DNA from: RPQJ01 sp963706755
Lineage (GTDB): Bacteria > Pseudomonadota > Gammaproteobacteria > Steroidobacterales > Steroidobacteraceae
DNA: 64,000 bases
Reading direction: 5' to 3'
Assembly (NCBI GenBank): GCA_963706755.1
Contig: CAVPNH010000005.1
Location: 1-64,000, forward strand
This document shows positions 53,992-62,584 of this stretch, piece by piece (the first letter of the stretch is position 1; every line of letters begins with the position of its first letter). Under the pieces are notes generated by a model. That model did not search any database and had not been told where the DNA came from. It saw only the letters and a list, made by a program, of their open reading frames with translations. The position numbers and the translations under genes are program-made.

Positions 53992-56900
53992 ATGAAAGGC
54001 ATCTGCGTGCACCGACTGCTGGTCGTGGGTCTGCTGCTTGGATTTGTGGCCAATGTGCAGGCGGGCGTCGGCCGGACACCAGGCTCTCCAAACGTCACCG
54101 CGACCGGGGACGCCGGCTACGCCATTCCACTCCGTCTTCCCGCGGGTGCGCGCGGCCTCACGCCGCAGCTCGCGCTCGGCTATTCCAGCGCGGTCAGCCA
54201 GTCCATTGCAGGCGTGGGCTGGTACGTGGCCGGTGTGTCAGCCATCGCGCGCTGTGCAAGCACCGTGGCGCAGGACGGCATCGCCCGCGATGTTCGCCTC
54301 GACGCAAGTGACCGATTCTGCCTCGATGGCCAGAAGCTTCGGCTGGTGACGGGCACCTATGGGTCGGCAAACTCCGAGTACCGCACTGAAATCGAGACCT
54401 ACGCGCGAGTGACGGCCTACGGCGTGGCAGGCAACGGGCCGGCGTACTTCAAGGTCGAAGGTCGCGACGGCCTCATCTACGAGTACGGCAACACGCTCAA
54501 CTCGCGCATTGAGTCGTTAGGCACGACGACGGCGCGCGCCTGGGCGCTGAACCACATTGCCGACCGCCAGGGCAACGACATCGTCTTTACCTACGCGGAA
54601 GATGCCTCCAACGGCGGCTATCGCCTGGACCTCGTGAGTTACACCGGCAACACGGCGCTCGGAGTGACGGCGCCGTACACGGTGGACCTTATCTACGAGA
54701 CCAAGCCCGTGGGCGAGATCGACAGCGGCTACGTCGCCGGCAGCCTGGTCAAGGAGATCACGCGGCTCGACCGCATCGACGTCGTGCACTCCTCGGGAAC
54801 GCTTGTGCGCCGGTACGATCTCACCTATGAGACCACGCTTTCCGGCAGCGGCCGCAGCCGGCTCGCGTCGGTTCAGGAATGCGCCGGAAGTCCGCTCGAT
54901 TGTCTCCCGGCAACCAGTTTCGTTTATCAGAATGGTTCGATCGGCCTGGCCAACGAGGTCAGTACCGGAGTCACGCTGCCGACCTCACCATGGGCGCTGG
55001 ACGTGAATGGAGATGGCCGCGAGGATCTCGTGTACTCATCGAGCGCCACTTCGGGCAGTGGCGTATGGATGGTGCTTTTCGCGGAGGCCAGCGGCGGATA
55101 CTCGGCACCGGTCAACACCGGTATTGCCAATACGAATTACGCCGGGGCCATCACCATCGACTACAACGCCGACGGCAAAGGCGACCTGCTCGTGCGGTAC
55201 TCCGGCAGCACCTGGTGGGTGATGCTTGGCACGACGAGCGGCCTCGCGACTCCAACGAACACCGGCGCGCCCGTGACCGCGACTGGCACCGGCGACAATG
55301 CGCGCGCTCTCGACGTCGACGGCGACGGCCTGCAGGACCTCGTGTGGGCGGATCTCGTGGGTTACGCGGGCGGCGATGCGATCCGCTACCGGCTGAAGGT
55401 GCAAGGCGGCGCGTTTTCATCCACCGTGCAGGTGCTCGTCGGCCCGCTACCGGGCGACGAGATGATCATGGGGCCGGTGTTCTCCAACTGGCGTGGGCGA
55501 ACGTCCGGCCGCCCGCTCGACTTCAACGGGGACGGCCGAGCTGATTTCGCAATTCGCCATTATCGGCGGTTCAGCACCCTGCTAGCACCCGTCGGCCTGG
55601 CCGCGGACGGAGCGGCTGGCGGATACAATTACGTCTATCGAATCGAGGCGATCTGCCCAGGGGTCGGGACGGTCGGGGCCGGTGCAGCGAACGCGGCTTC
55701 CGAGCCCTACTTCGGCGACTTCAACGGGGATGGTAAGACAGATCTCCTTTACTTCGACAGCACTGCGACGTGGCGCTACCGTTTCAGCACCGGCAAGGGC
55801 TTCACGGCGGAGCAGGCCGGGCCGAATCTGACGAACTATTCCGTCGGGTGGATCATCGGCGACTGGGATGGGGACGGCTACGACGACGTGCTCGGACCCA
55901 ACACCTCGAGTAACACGTGGTACCTCATGCGATCGAGCGGCGAAGTGCTCGCGGCGCCGGTGAGCACGGGACTGCCTTACGTCAGTGGCTATTTTTTCCT
56001 GAGCGACATGAACGGCGACGGGCTGATGGACCTCGTCTACCGGGATGGCAACGGAGTCCTCCGCTATCGTGTTCACACGCTCGACAGCTCGTTGCCGGAC
56101 CTGCTCACGAGTGCGACCGACGGGTTCGGTACCACGGCCGCGTTCACCTACCTGCCCATCACGAACAGCGCGGTCTATACCAAGGGCAGCGGCGCCGTGT
56201 ATCCGCAGGTCGACGTTCAGCTCGGCCGCTGGGTCGTGAACAAGCTCACGGCCAGCGATCTGAGCGGCAATGACGCGACCTACGACCAGACGTTCACCTA
56301 CGAGGCCGCACGCAAGGACCTGCAGGGCCGCGGGTTCCTGGGCTACGCGAAGCGCACCGGCGTCGATAATCGCGTCGGCTACAACCTAAAGACGATTGAG
56401 ACCTATAGGCAGGATTTCCCGTACATCGGCGCGCTCGCAAGCCTCGAGCAGCAGCAATCGAGCGGCACCCGCATCGCGCTGACCACGAACACCTGGAGCA
56501 ACCTGCTGTACGGCAGTGGCTACGCCGCACGGTCGTTTCCGTACGTGTCCTCGAGCACGACCGACCAGCACGAGGTCGGCGGTCTCAGCAATGGAACCAG
56601 GATCCGAACGATCACGACGGCCGTCGCCGGCACCGGCGGCATCGACACGCAGTCAGGCCTGGTCAAGGACGTGACGACCACGACGACCGAGGTCGCGACC
56701 GGCCTGAACCCGGCTTCATACAAGTCGGAACGCGTGCAGCACACCAGCGTCGTCAACGACACGACGTACTGGTGCCTGGGCCGGCCCTCGGCCACGCAGG
56801 TGACCAGCAGCCACACCCTTGCTGCCGGCGGGGCCGTGGCACGCTCGAGCGACGTGACCTGGGACGGTGCCGCATGCCGCGCAACGCAGGCTCGTCTCGA

Positions 56901-59900
56901 ACCGGGTAACGCAACGCTCGAGGCCCGGCTCGATCTCGGTTACGACAGCTTCGGCAACGTGTCGAGCCAGACCGTCACCGGCGCAGGCATGATCGGACGC
57001 ACGACCACGACCAACTGGGGCACGAGCGGGAGGTTCCCGCTCTCGACTACCAATGCTGCGAACGAGACCACCACGCAGGGCTGGGACCTCGTGCTTGGAT
57101 TGCCGGGCTCGGTCACCGACGCAAATGGGCTTATGACGAGCTTTGGCTACGATCAGCATGGCCGCCGCACGGGCGAGACGCGGCCAGATGGCACTTCCAC
57201 CATTTGGACCTACTCAAATTGCCCAACCGGCTGCGACAGCAGAGTGAAATTCATCGTGCAGCAGGACCAGCGCGACGCAGGCAGTGCCACGGTGCGCACG
57301 GATACCCAGTATTTCAACCGCTGGGAAGCACTCGCGTGGGAAAGGACGCAGCTCCTCACCACCAACGACACCGCCTGGACCGTGCGCCGGGAGTTCGATT
57401 CGCGCGGCCGCACGACGCGTGAATACGTGCCTTACTTGACCTCTGGAGCTGATCAGGGCTACCAGTCCCTGAGTTACGACCTCCTGGACCGCGTGACCGC
57501 GGACTCGCTCTACGGGGCGGGCGGTGCGCTGGATCGGGCGACTGTGTACGCCTACGCGGGCCTGCAGGTCACGCGCACCGATCCACTGAATCACTCGACG
57601 ACGCGCGCGACCGACGCCTGGGGCGAACTGCTGCGGCTGACCGACGCCGCCAACGGCCAGGTGAACTATCAGTACGACGCGTTCGGGCAGTTGAAGCAGG
57701 CCACCGACGCCGCCAGCAACGTCGTGAGCGCGGTTACCTACAACGTGCGTGGCCAGCGGACCGGGCTCGTGGACATGGATCTCGGGAGCTGGACGTTCAC
57801 GCCGAATGCGCTTGGCGAAATCGTTTTGCAGACGGATGCCAAGGGCCAGACGACGACGTTTGGCTATGATGCCCTTGGACGCCCGACCAGCCGGGTCGAG
57901 CCGGATGCCACCTCGACCTGGACCTGGGGCAACTCGGCGGCGGCGCACAATGTCGGCCGGCTGCAGGCCGTGGTCGGCATGGGTTACTCCGAGAGCTACA
58001 CGTACGACGCCCTCGGCCGCCCCTCGAGCCGCACCATCAACTCGGATGCGAGCTACCAGTTCGACGTGACCTATAACTCGCTCGGGACGCCAGAGTCGCT
58101 CACCTATCCGGTGAGCACCGCCGGGGTGCGGGTGAAGATGAAATACGGCTACACCGGCGGCGTGCTGAGCTCGATCCAGGACTTCACTGGCAACGTGAAC
58201 GGCCCGGTGCTGTGGAACCTGAACCTGCTCGATGCGCGCGCCAACGCGGTGAGCGAAACCTACGGCAACGGCCTCTGGCTGCAGAACGCGTTCGACCCGC
58301 TCACCGGCGAGGCGAAGACCCGCCAGGCGGGCACCGGCGGGCAGACTTCGAACGTGCAGAACCTCGCCTACGCCTGGGACCAGGCCGGCAACCTCAGCAA
58401 CCGGCAGGATCTTCGGCAGGGCCTCACTGAATCCTTCACCTACGACGCCCTCGATCGGTTGACGAATGCCAGCGGCCCCGGCGCACAGTCGCTCAGCGTC
58501 GGCTACGACGCGCTCGGCAACGTCACCAGCCGCTCGGACGTGGGCAGCTACGGCTACCATGCTGTGCGCAAGCACGCGGTGGTCAGCGCGGGCTCCAATT
58601 CGTACACGTACGACGCCAACGGCAACATGTCGACCCGCAACGGGTCGACGCTCACCTGGACCAGCGATAACCTGCCGGCGAGCCTGAGCGCGGGCGGCTA
58701 CACGGCCTCATTCAACTACGCCCCCGACCGCAGCCGTTGGCGGCAGGTGAGCACGTATGCGGGCGCCACCGAGACCACCATCTACGTGGGCGGGCTGCTG
58801 GAGAAGTTGACCACCAGCGTGCGCGTGCACTGGAAACACCGTATCCCGACGCCCTCGGGCGAAGTGCAGGTGATTCGCAGAAGCGATGGCACGAATGACG
58901 TGCTCTACGTCACCACCGACCATCTCGGCAGCACCGAGGCGGTGATGGATGCCGCGGGCGCGATTCTGGTGAGAGAGAGTTTCGGGGCATGGGGAGCGAG
59001 GCGCGGCAGCAACTGGAGCAGCGGCACGCCGCCCGACTGGACGGGCATCGCCAACACCACCCGCCGCGGCTACACCGGGCACGAGCACCTCGACAACCTC
59101 CTGCTCGTGCACATGAACGGGCGGGTCTACGATCCGGCCATCGGCAGGTTCCTGTCGGCGGATCCGTACGTCGGCTGCCTGGTGAGTACTCAGAGCTGGA
59201 ATCGGTATGCGTACGTGACGAACAGTCCGCTTGGCTATACGGACCCGAGCGGGTACATGGAAGAAATCATCGTATCGGCTCGTGCCGTGAATCCGGGCTC
59301 TGGGCTGGGCGCGTTCTTGGAAGCTGGCATGGGAATGTCGAGCAGCAGCGGAGGAATGGAGGAAGTCGTGGTAACGGCGACTCGAATGTATCCGAATACT
59401 AGACCGCCTACCCCACCGATGAGGTCGATTCCACTGCCGAACTCATCAACGAGCACGGACCCCAGCCAACGTGCGAATAGGCAGGCGGGCGCCGACCACA
59501 GGAAATGTATCGGCGAATGTCGAGGGAGTCTGGAGCCTCTAGTCCAAATGACAGCAGGTATAGCGGGAGGCGCCGCTGGTGGCTTCGTGGCTGGAACTCC
59601 GGCGCCGGGACTCGGACAATTGAGCGCGGCTGCCATTGGCGCCTTGGTCGGCGGCGTGACCGGCCTCGTCACTGGGTCGACCGCGAATGCGGGAATATCC
59701 AATTCACAGCGATTTACTGTCGGAACGGCGGCGGGTATCGCAGCCGGTGCGAATGCAGCTCTGCTTCAGGGGGGGCAGCGCACCGCATCGTCAATCGCTT
59801 CGGCCGGAATTGCATCGGGCGTTGGTGCGATTGCTCCCGCAGGCGCGACGGGAACTGTGGCGGGGGCGGCAGTTGGGACAGCTCTTGCAACCGGGGTCGT

Positions 59901-59997
59901 TGGCGTTACTGCAGCGGCAGGGATTGGAACCCTTATCGGTTGGCAATTTGGCGATTTGGCCGCGAATTCGATTTGTTCAGCTATGTGTGGAAACTGA
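53992..59997 (+). CDS. secreted SpvB/FG-GAP/Rhs polymorphic toxin with C-terminal tip CT4
   Basis: A 2001-residue protein. Order: signal peptide (1-24); SpvB domain (IPLRLPAGARGLTPQLALGY near residue 45); seven Asp-rich FG-GAP/VCBS-type calcium repeats of the form DxNGDGxxD, beginning at about residues 337, 390, 441, 510, 576, 624 and 672; a TcdB-like middle region; many YD/Rhs repeats (from about 970); and the Rhs core end GRVYDPAIGRFLSADPYV near 1710. Tip CT4 (about 1750-2001) starts with EEIIVSA and EEVVVTATRMYP motifs and a cysteine pair (KCIGEC). It then becomes a long Gly/Ala-rich hydrophobic segment resembling membrane-inserting domains and ends SICSAMCGN. SpvB/TcdB/Rhs proteins form a hollow shell that packs the tip; this one is probably exported by the Sec route. 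Target unknown. Confidence 0.85.
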   Translation: MKGICVHRLLVVGLLLGFVANVQAGVGRTPGSPNVTATGDAGYAIPLRLPAGARGLTPQLALGYSSAVSQSIAGVGWYVAGVSAIARCASTVAQDGIARDVRLDASDRFCLDGQKLRLVTGTYGSANSEYRTEIETYARVTAYGVAGNGPAYFKVEGRDGLIYEYGNTLNSRIESLGTTTARAWALNHIADRQGNDIVFTYAEDASNGGYRLDLVSYTGNTALGVTAPYTVDLIYETKPVGEIDSGYVAGSLVKEITRLDRIDVVHSSGTLVRRYDLTYETTLSGSGRSRLASVQECAGSPLDCLPATSFVYQNGSIGLANEVSTGVTLPTSPWALDVNGDGREDLVYSSSATSGSGVWMVLFAEASGGYSAPVNTGIANTNYAGAITIDYNADGKGDLLVRYSGSTWWVMLGTTSGLATPTNTGAPVTATGTGDNARALDVDGDGLQDLVWADLVGYAGGDAIRYRLKVQGGAFSSTVQVLVGPLPGDEMIMGPVFSNWRGRTSGRPLDFNGDGRADFAIRHYRRFSTLLAPVGLAADGAAGGYNYVYRIEAICPGVGTVGAGAANAASEPYFGDFNGDGKTDLLYFDSTATWRYRFSTGKGFTAEQAGPNLTNYSVGWIIGDWDGDGYDDVLGPNTSSNTWYLMRSSGEVLAAPVSTGLPYVSGYFFLSDMNGDGLMDLVYRDGNGVLRYRVHTLDSSLPDLLTSATDGFGTTAAFTYLPITNSAVYTKGSGAVYPQVDVQLGRWVVNKLTASDLSGNDATYDQTFTYEAARKDLQGRGFLGYAKRTGVDNRVGYNLKTIETYRQDFPYIGALASLEQQQSSGTRIALTTNTWSNLLYGSGYAARSFPYVSSSTTDQHEVGGLSNGTRIRTITTAVAGTGGIDTQSGLVKDVTTTTTEVATGLNPASYKSERVQHTSVVNDTTYWCLGRPSATQVTSSHTLAAGGAVARSSDVTWDGAACRATQARLEPGNATLEARLDLGYDSFGNVSSQTVTGAGMIGRTTTTNWGTSGRFPLSTTNAANETTTQGWDLVLGLPGSVTDANGLMTSFGYDQHGRRTGETRPDGTSTIWTYSNCPTGCDSRVKFIVQQDQRDAGSATVRTDTQYFNRWEALAWERTQLLTTNDTAWTVRREFDSRGRTTREYVPYLTSGADQGYQSLSYDLLDRVTADSLYGAGGALDRATVYAYAGLQVTRTDPLNHSTTRATDAWGELLRLTDAANGQVNYQYDAFGQLKQATDAASNVVSAVTYNVRGQRTGLVDMDLGSWTFTPNALGEIVLQTDAKGQTTTFGYDALGRPTSRVEPDATSTWTWGNSAAAHNVGRLQAVVGMGYSESYTYDALGRPSSRTINSDASYQFDVTYNSLGTPESLTYPVSTAGVRVKMKYGYTGGVLSSIQDFTGNVNGPVLWNLNLLDARANAVSETYGNGLWLQNAFDPLTGEAKTRQAGTGGQTSNVQNLAYAWDQAGNLSNRQDLRQGLTESFTYDALDRLTNASGPGAQSLSVGYDALGNVTSRSDVGSYGYHAVRKHAVVSAGSNSYTYDANGNMSTRNGSTLTWTSDNLPASLSAGGYTASFNYAPDRSRWRQVSTYAGATETTIYVGGLLEKLTTSVRVHWKHRIPTPSGEVQVIRRSDGTNDVLYVTTDHLGSTEAVMDAAGAILVRESFGAWGARRGSNWSSGTPPDWTGIANTTRRGYTGHEHLDNLLLVHMNGRVYDPAIGRFLSADPYVGCLVSTQSWNRYAYVTNSPLGYTDPSGYMEEIIVSARAVNPGSGLGAFLEAGMGMSSSSGGMEEVVVTATRMYPNTRPPTPPMRSIPLPNSSTSTDPSQRANRQAGADHRKCIGECRGSLEPLVQMTAGIAGGAAGGFVAGTPAPGLGQLSAAAIGALVGGVTGLVTGSTANAGISNSQRFTVGTAAGIAAGANAALLQGGQRTASSIASAGIASGVGAIAPAGATGTVAGAAVGTALATGVVGVTAAAGIGTLIGWQFGDLAANSICSAMCGN
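58017..59200 (+). repeat. Rhs core copy within the long gene
   Basis: Its first 410 bp (58017-58427) are almost identical to the inverted 53477-53886. The rest is related to copies 1-3 but differs at scattered bases, for example the segment encoding TNDVLYVTTDHLGSTEAVMD where the orphans encode TTDTFYVTTDHLGSTEAVMD. Confidence 0.85.
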
Positions 59998-60590
59998 TGC
60001 GCTCGGGCGTACAACCACGCTCGCAAGCGGCTAAGGATGCGAAAGCGGTGTTCATCCTTGGCGCGGTATTCATGTGCGTCGGAGCCATTTCGCTTGTACT
60101 CGGATTGAACGACACGGTCTCGAACCTGTCCTACTGTCTGAATGGGGCCGGGCGCAATGGACCGCCTTTCCTCAGAATCGCTTCGGCGCTCTATTGGGTG
60201 AGCTTCGTATCAGGGTGCACGTACGTAGCGATGTTCTTGGCATGGTGGGCCCGACGTGGTCGACCATGGCGTGAAATCAACGATATCGCCTTCTCGCGTA
60301 TTGCATGGGCCGGACGTAGGGCATGGGATGATTCGTTACTTAAGGTGCTTAGGTCATTTGGAAGCCCCGATGTCGGTCCCCACCGGCGACTCGTCTTGAT
60401 GTGGCACGTAGCGCTTGCCACAGCTACCACTACGTCCTCTGGAATTCTGCTGTACATTCTGCTGACTTGCGATAGGTGTCCGTCGACTTGGAGCGGCACC
60501 TGCATAGGAAGCGCAGCTGGCGCCGCGGCAAGCGCGTTTCTGCTCGTCATCTACTATGATCTTCGCATCAAGTTCCGATCCAGTCATTGA
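59997..60590 (+). CDS. putative immunity protein 4, four-pass membrane protein
   Basis: No family recognised. The ATG overlaps the stop of the long Rhs gene by one base (TGATG), so it is translationally coupled to the toxin. The 197-residue protein has four hydrophobic segments (about 18-38, 60-84, 137-160 and 165-185). Its base composition is visibly less GC-rich than the housekeeping genes, typical of transferred cassettes. The last 35 bp overlap the start of module 3. Immunity role is inferred from position. Confidence 0.65.
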   Translation: MRSGVQPRSQAAKDAKAVFILGAVFMCVGAISLVLGLNDTVSNLSYCLNGAGRNGPPFLRIASALYWVSFVSGCTYVAMFLAWWARRGRPWREINDIAFSRIAWAGRRAWDDSLLKVLRSFGSPDVGPHRRLVLMWHVALATATTTSSGILLYILLTCDRCPSTWSGTCIGSAAGAAASAFLLVIYYDLRIKFRSSH

Positions 60591-62574
60591 CTCGGATGCG
60601 AGCTACCAGTTTGATGTGACCTACAACGCGCTCGGGACGCCAGAGTCGCTCACCTATCCGGTGAGCACCGCCGGGGTGCGGGTCAAGGTGAAGTACGGCT
60701 ACACCGGCGGCGTGCTGAGCTCGATCCAGGACTACACCGGCAACGTGAACGGCCCGGTGCTGTGGAACCTGAACCTGCTCGATGCGCGCGCCAACGCGGT
60801 GAGCGAAACCTACGGCAACGGCCTCTGGCTGCAGAACGCGTTCGACCCGCTCACCGGCGAGGCCAGGGCCCGCCAGGCGGGCACCGGCGGCCAGGCCTCG
60901 AACGTGCAGAACCTCGCCTATCTCTGGGACAAGGCCGGGAACCTGCAGAACCGCCAGGACCTGCGGCAGGGCCTCACGGAATCCTTCACCTACGACGCGC
61001 TCGATCGGTTGACGAATGCCAGCGGCCCCGGCGCACAGTCGCTCAGCGTCGGCTACGACGCGCTCGGCAACGTCACCAGCCGCTCGGACGTGGGCAGCTA
61101 CGGCTACCATGCTGTGCGCAAGCACGCGGTGGTCAGCGCGGGCTCCAATTCGTACACGTACGACGCCAACGGCAACATGGCAACCCGCAACGGGTCGACG
61201 CTCACCTGGACCAGCGACAACCTGCCGGCGAGCCTGAGCGCGAGCGGCTACACGGCCTCATTCAACTACGCCCCGGACCGCAGCCGCTGGCGGCAGGTGA
61301 GCACCTATGCCGGCGCCACCGAGACCACGATCTACGTGGGCGGGCTGCTCGAGAAGTTGACCACCAGCGTGCGTGTGCACTGGAAGCACCGCATCCCGAC
61401 GCCCTCGGGCGAGGTGCAGGTGATCCGCAGGAGCGACGGCACGACGGACACGTTCTACGTGACGACCGATCATCTCGGCAGCACCGAGGCGGTGATGGAT
61501 GGGTCAGGCGCCATTCTCGCCAGGGAGAGTTTCGGGGCATGGGGTGCGCGGCGAGGCAGCAACTGGAGCAGCAGCACGCCGCCCGACTGGACCGGCATCG
61601 CCAACACCACCCGCCGCGGCTACACCGGGCACGAGGCACTGGACAATATCCTGCTCGTGCACATGAACGGCCGGGTCTACGATCCGGCCATCGGGCGGTT
61701 CCTGTCGGCGGATCCGTACGTGAACGGGATCGATGCGAGCCAGGGCTGGAACCGGTACGCGTACGTCAACAACGGACCGCTGAGGTACGTTGATCCCAGT
61801 GGGTACTTCCAAAGGGGCGATTCGCTCCGAGCTTGGGTTAGAGCCATCGAGCCGGGCCGAAGCTGGGAGTTCTCATGGGGCACGTTCGAGGGACGAGCGA
61901 CTGAGCGATGGACGTTGACGCTGAATTACAACTCGTTGAATTTCTGGTTAGGAGTTCGTGATCTGCTGCGCGGCAGCGCGGGAAGTGCAGGTGGGGCCGC
62001 GGGACGTTCGGCAGAGGGTCGCAGTGGTGGTGCCGCGACGAATGATCGGCGAAGGCCAAAATGCGAGCGCGATCCAGTCCGAGCGGACGCCGCACGCAAA
62101 GATCCCGAGAATCCCATGAACCTAGCGCCGGGGACTTATCCTTCGACAACGCGGTCGTTTTCCGCCGGCTACTACGTGGCGCCTCAAGGTGAGGATCGGT
62201 ACCTCGCTGACTTTTCCACCGGCACGGTCCACCAGCTGTCAAGCGATGGTGTGCAGGTCGGATACAGGTTCGGTGGCAGCGTGCAATCGAGTGGCGGTGC
62301 CGGCAACAGAAATTTCACAACGGTGTCCGACTCCGGTATCCAGGGTTGGGGTTGGTCCCTTGGAGGGGCGCTAATATTCGGCGCCGGTGGAGCTGTAACC
62401 TATGACGGCGACACCAAGACGTATTCAACGGGAGTTGGCTTGGACGTTGGATTCTCGGTTGGCCTAAGCAATACTCAGTACGGACGAGCGTGGCCGGTCG
62501 AAGGCCTTTCAGACAGCTTGTCGGGTCTGGCGGATTTCTATTGGGACACTTACCAAGGAAACTGCGGCGGCTAG
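60556..62574 (+). CDS. orphan Rhs module 3: core fragment with C-terminal tip CT3
   Basis: A 672-residue frame starting at ATG 60556 (MIFASSSDPVIDSDASYQ) inside the end of the immunity 4 gene. Similarity to the core starts exactly after that gene's TGA at 60588-60590, from CTCGGATGCGAGC on. The core (to about residue 415) ends GRFLSADPYVNG. CT3 starts with a RGDSLRAWVRAIEP segment shared with module 2, then a low-complexity Gly/Ser part, KCERDPVRADAARKDP and a Gly-rich region with alternating hydrophobic and polar residues (GYRFGGSVQSSGG, GWGWSLGGALIFGAGG), ending YQGNCGG. Probably beta-rich. The frame is intact, but no separate promoter or ribosome-binding site was seen. Confidence 0.78.
   Translation: MIFASSSDPVIDSDASYQFDVTYNALGTPESLTYPVSTAGVRVKVKYGYTGGVLSSIQDYTGNVNGPVLWNLNLLDARANAVSETYGNGLWLQNAFDPLTGEARARQAGTGGQASNVQNLAYLWDKAGNLQNRQDLRQGLTESFTYDALDRLTNASGPGAQSLSVGYDALGNVTSRSDVGSYGYHAVRKHAVVSAGSNSYTYDANGNMATRNGSTLTWTSDNLPASLSASGYTASFNYAPDRSRWRQVSTYAGATETTIYVGGLLEKLTTSVRVHWKHRIPTPSGEVQVIRRSDGTTDTFYVTTDHLGSTEAVMDGSGAILARESFGAWGARRGSNWSSSTPPDWTGIANTTRRGYTGHEALDNILLVHMNGRVYDPAIGRFLSADPYVNGIDASQGWNRYAYVNNGPLRYVDPSGYFQRGDSLRAWVRAIEPGRSWEFSWGTFEGRATERWTLTLNYNSLNFWLGVRDLLRGSAGSAGGAAGRSAEGRSGGAATNDRRRPKCERDPVRADAARKDPENPMNLAPGTYPSTTRSFSAGYYVAPQGEDRYLADFSTGTVHQLSSDGVQVGYRFGGSVQSSGGAGNRNFTTVSDSGIQGWGWSLGGALIFGAGGAVTYDGDTKTYSTGVGLDVGFSVGLSNTQYGRAWPVEGLSDSLSGLADFYWDTYQGNCGG
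60975..61806 (+). repeat. Rhs core copy 3
   Basis: By eye identical, in inverted orientation, to copies 1 and 2 over their shared length. Upstream (60590-60974) it differs from the long gene and module 2 at several bases, e.g. encoding KVKYGYTGG and SIQDYTGNV rather than KMKYGYTGG and SIQDFTGNV. Confidence 0.85.
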
Positions 62575-62584
62575 GAAGGAACCC

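Noticed and set aside
59505..59996. Extended start of the immunity 4 frame inside the long Rhs gene
   Set aside because: The upstream part is the Rhs tip in another frame; the ATG at 59997 overlapping the Rhs stop is the natural coupled start.
50671..61806. CRISPR array or transposon as the source of the repeats
   Set aside because: The repeats are long coding segments of the Rhs core without regular short spacers, transposase or terminal inverted repeats.
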